The position numbers and the translations under genes were made by a program. From an uncultured Eubacteriales bacterium (GTDB lineage: Bacteria > Bacillota > Clostridia > Oscillospirales > CAG-272), in assembly GCA_900550625.1 (NCBI GenBank), contig URSW01000084.1:1-7221 (forward strand): 7,221 nt of DNA, given 5' to 3'. Shown one piece after another: positions 5,716 to 7,221 of this stretch; positions within the stretch are counted from its first letter, which is position 1; every line of letters starts with the position of its first letter. The notes beneath the pieces are model-generated. The model ran no database searches, was not told the DNA's origin, and was given only the letters and a program-made list of their open reading frames with translations.

Positions 5716-6906
5716 TCAGAAATCGACCTCGGTGCCGTAGTAGCAGCAGCGAAGCAGCTCCTCCATCTCGCCTGCATTGATCTTTCGCGGATTTGAGAGC
5801 GTGCAGGCATCCTCGACCGCAAGACGCGCGACAGACGGAAGCTTTTCTTCAAATTCCTCCTCCGAGATGATCCCGCCTTCGTAATCCTTTATGCATGATG
5901 GGATCGAAAGCTGTGAGTTCATCTCCTCAATGCGTCCGATGAGCGATGAAACGAGCTCTTCTTCATGGCTTCCGGCGAGTCCGAGGCTGCGCGCGATATC
6001 CGCATACCGCTTCTTTGCTTCGGGGGTTCTGGAGTTGAAGCGGATTACCTTCGGCAGATACATCGCGTTCGCGCATCCGTGGACGATGTGTCCGCCGGAG
6101 AAGGCGGCTCCGGTCTTGTGCGCCATGGAATGAGTTATTCCGAGCAGCGCGTTTGAAAACGCCATTCCGGCGAGACACTGCGCGTAATGCATCTTTTCGC
6201 GTGCGGTGCGCTCTCCTCCGAAGGAATCGATGAGATACTCCGAAACGAGTGATATCGCACGGAGCGCGAGCGGATCGGTGAATTCCGAGTGAAGGGTCGA
6301 AACATATGCCTCGACCGCGTGGGTGAATGCGTCCATTCCCGTGTGAGCGGCAAGCTTTGGCGGCATGGTTTGCGCGATATCGGGATCGACGACGGCGACA
6401 TCGGGCGTGATGTTGAAATCGGCAAGCGGGTATTTGATACCCTTTTCATAATCGGTTATCACGGAAAACGCGGTGACCTCTGTTGCACTTCCCGACGTTG
6501 ACGGGATCGCACAGAAATGAGCCTTTTGCCTGAGCTCGGGAAAGCTGAACGGAGTGCAGAGCGATTCAAATGAAATGTCGGGATGCTCATAAAATGCCCA
6601 CATCGCCTTTGCCGCGTCGATCGGGGAGCCGCCGCCGATCGCCACAATCCAATCGGGGCAGAATATCTTCATTTCCTCGGCTCCGCGGCGTACGGTCTCC
6701 ACCGACGGGTCGGGCTCGACCCCTTCGAAAACGTGAGTCTCCATTCCTGCTTCACGCAGGAATTCGAGCGTTTTTCCGAGGAATCCGAAGCGCTTCATCG
6801 ATCCGCCCCCTGTGACGACGAATGCTTTTTTTCCTTTGAGCTTTGCGATCTCCGAAAGGGAACCGGGACCGTGGTATATGTCTCTCGGCAAAGTAAATCT
6901 TGACAT
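5716..6906 (-). CDS. Iron-containing alcohol dehydrogenase, NADP-type (butanol dehydrogenase-like)
   Basis: A 396-residue cytoplasmic group III alcohol dehydrogenase, reducing aldehydes to alcohols in fermentation; chain-length preference unknown. The N-terminal nucleotide-binding half has VTGGGSM (31-37). This resembles the GGS of YqhD, which binds NADPH, and lacks the Asp that gives NAD preference in FucO. GGGSPIDAAK (91-100) and IPSTSGSATEVT (134-145) are also present. The C-terminal metal half has Asp192 and His196 in DAFTHAVEAY, His259 and His263 in THSMAHKTG, and His276 in HIVHGCANA. By eye these match the Asp-His-His-His site of the family, with three extra residues (SGG, 270-272) before HIVHG. 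The middle region is very like the alcohol dehydrogenase half of AdhE, but no aldehyde dehydrogenase domain is attached. The ATG at 6904-6906 is preceded by AAGGAAG (6914-6920 complement). The gene is monocistronic. No convincing promoter is seen in 6907-6978, only a lone GATAAT (6965-6960) on the coding strand. Confidence 0.94.
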   Translation of the reverse strand: MSRFTLPRDIYHGPGSLSEIAKLKGKKAFVVTGGGSMKRFGFLGKTLEFLREAGMETHVFEGVEPDPSVETVRRGAEEMKIFCPDWIVAIGGGSPIDAAKAMWAFYEHPDISFESLCTPFSFPELRQKAHFCAIPSTSGSATEVTAFSVITDYEKGIKYPLADFNITPDVAVVDPDIAQTMPPKLAAHTGMDAFTHAVEAYVSTLHSEFTDPLALRAISLVSEYLIDSFGGERTAREKMHYAQCLAGMAFSNALLGITHSMAHKTGAAFSGGHIVHGCANAMYLPKVIRFNSRTPEAKKRYADIARSLGLAGSHEEELVSSLIGRIEEMNSQLSIPSCIKDYEGGIISEEEFEEKLPSVARLAVEDACTLSNPRKINAGEMEELLRCCYYGTEVDF

Positions 6907-6978
6907 TTTGGCACTTCCTTTTTGCGTTTTTCTCTCCGCGTCTGCGGGAGCTGTTTGTTATTATCTGCAAAAAGGACG

Positions 6979-7019
6979 AAAAAAATGCGCGCCCGCACCG
7001 ATTTCGGTGTGAGCGCGCA
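6979..7019 (-). terminator. Intrinsic terminator after the accA-like gene
   Basis: On the minus strand a hairpin with arms 7013-7019/6986-6992 (GCGCGCA type, 7 bp) continues after one C-A mismatch into a second 7-bp helix (7005-7011/6994-7000, with one G-U pair) around a four-base loop. It is followed at once by seven T (6985-6979). It lies 13 bases after the stop of the partial gene, so the alcohol dehydrogenase downstream is probably transcribed separately. Confidence 0.92.
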
Positions 7020-7032
7020 AAGTAAGGAGAAA

Positions 7033-7221
7033 TCAGTTTTCGCAGAAAACGCCGATCTTGCGGAATCTGTCGTACCGTTCGCATCGGAGCTCCTCCGCCG
7101 TCTTTGCCGAAAGACGCTCGATCTCGCTTGAGAGAAGAAGAGATATCCTTTTGCACATGAACGGGAAGTTGTCGAAATCCTCACTGACGATGCCGTCGGC
7201 GACACCGAAGCGGATCATGTC
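7033..7221 (-). CDS. accA: C-terminal fragment, probable acetyl-CoA carboxylase carboxyltransferase subunit alpha (partial)
   Basis: Only the last 62 codons are in the window. The frame is open to the right edge, so the start lies outside. The visible end has GVADGIVSED, then a helical stretch, then LSAKTAEELRCERYDRFRKIGVF. This follows the pattern of AccA C-termini, where a (L/V)GVxDxIIxE segment, a long helix and a terminal RYEKFRKIG close the protein. The GGAH motif usual between the first two is not seen (here FDNFPFM), so the copy is divergent or the call is wrong. AccA with AccD transfers the carboxyl group from biotin to acetyl-CoA to give malonyl-CoA for fatty acid synthesis. The internal ATG at 7216-7218 has no ribosome binding site in view and is unlikely to be the start. 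The gene ends with its own terminator. Confidence 0.6.
   Translation of the reverse strand, partial: DMIRFGVADGIVSEDFDNFPFMCKRISLLLSSEIERLSAKTAEELRCERYDRFRKIGVFCEN

Noticed and set aside
6955..6970. Rex-type redox operator before the alcohol dehydrogenase (TTGTTA half-site)
   Set aside because: Only one half-site is present and the expected inverted TAACAA partner is missing.

Overview
The window looks like chromosomal DNA of a Gram-positive, probably anaerobic Clostridia-type bacterium (Oscillospiraceae/Ruminococcaceae-like). That is an inference from the strong AGGAGG-type ribosome binding sites, a lipoprotein with Thr/Glu/Ala/Pro repeats, a secreted lectin-M23 peptidase, an NADP-type iron alcohol dehydrogenase, and GC-rich coding DNA with AT-rich intergenic regions. 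No rRNA, tRNA, CRISPR array, insertion sequence or phage gene was seen.

Layout. (1) 83-2919, plus strand: a good promoter (83-111), a four-helix membrane protein of unknown function (132-626), a long-form cofactor-independent phosphoglycerate mutase gpmI (655-2295), and a small nitroreductase-family protein (2292-2879) that overlaps gpmI by 4 bases. A perfect 13-bp hairpin (2891-2919) closes this operon and also serves the convergent genes on its other side. (2) 2932-5555, minus strand: a two-gene secreted unit. The first gene encodes an exported protein with two ricin-type beta-trefoil lectin domains followed by an M23 (LytM-like) peptidase domain with all metal and catalytic residues in place (3787-5322). 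The second encodes a 270-residue lipoprotein of unknown function (2932-3744). They follow a candidate promoter and an approximately 200-nt GC-rich, strongly structured 5' leader that is probably a cis-regulatory RNA. A c-di-AMP (ydaO-type) riboswitch is one candidate but is unproven. (3) 5608-6906, minus strand: a single iron-containing alcohol dehydrogenase of the NADP-type butanol dehydrogenase group with its own terminator. (4) 6979-7221, minus strand: the 3' end of what looks like the acetyl-CoA carboxylase carboxyltransferase alpha subunit gene, with an intrinsic terminator.

How the genes fit together: gpmI (glycolysis), the alcohol dehydrogenase (fermentative NAD(P)H disposal) and accA (fatty acid synthesis) are ordinary central metabolism. 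The part most worth attention is the lectin-M23 peptidase, its lipoprotein partner and the structured leader. Together they suggest a regulated surface or secreted wall-degrading module aimed at a glycan target.
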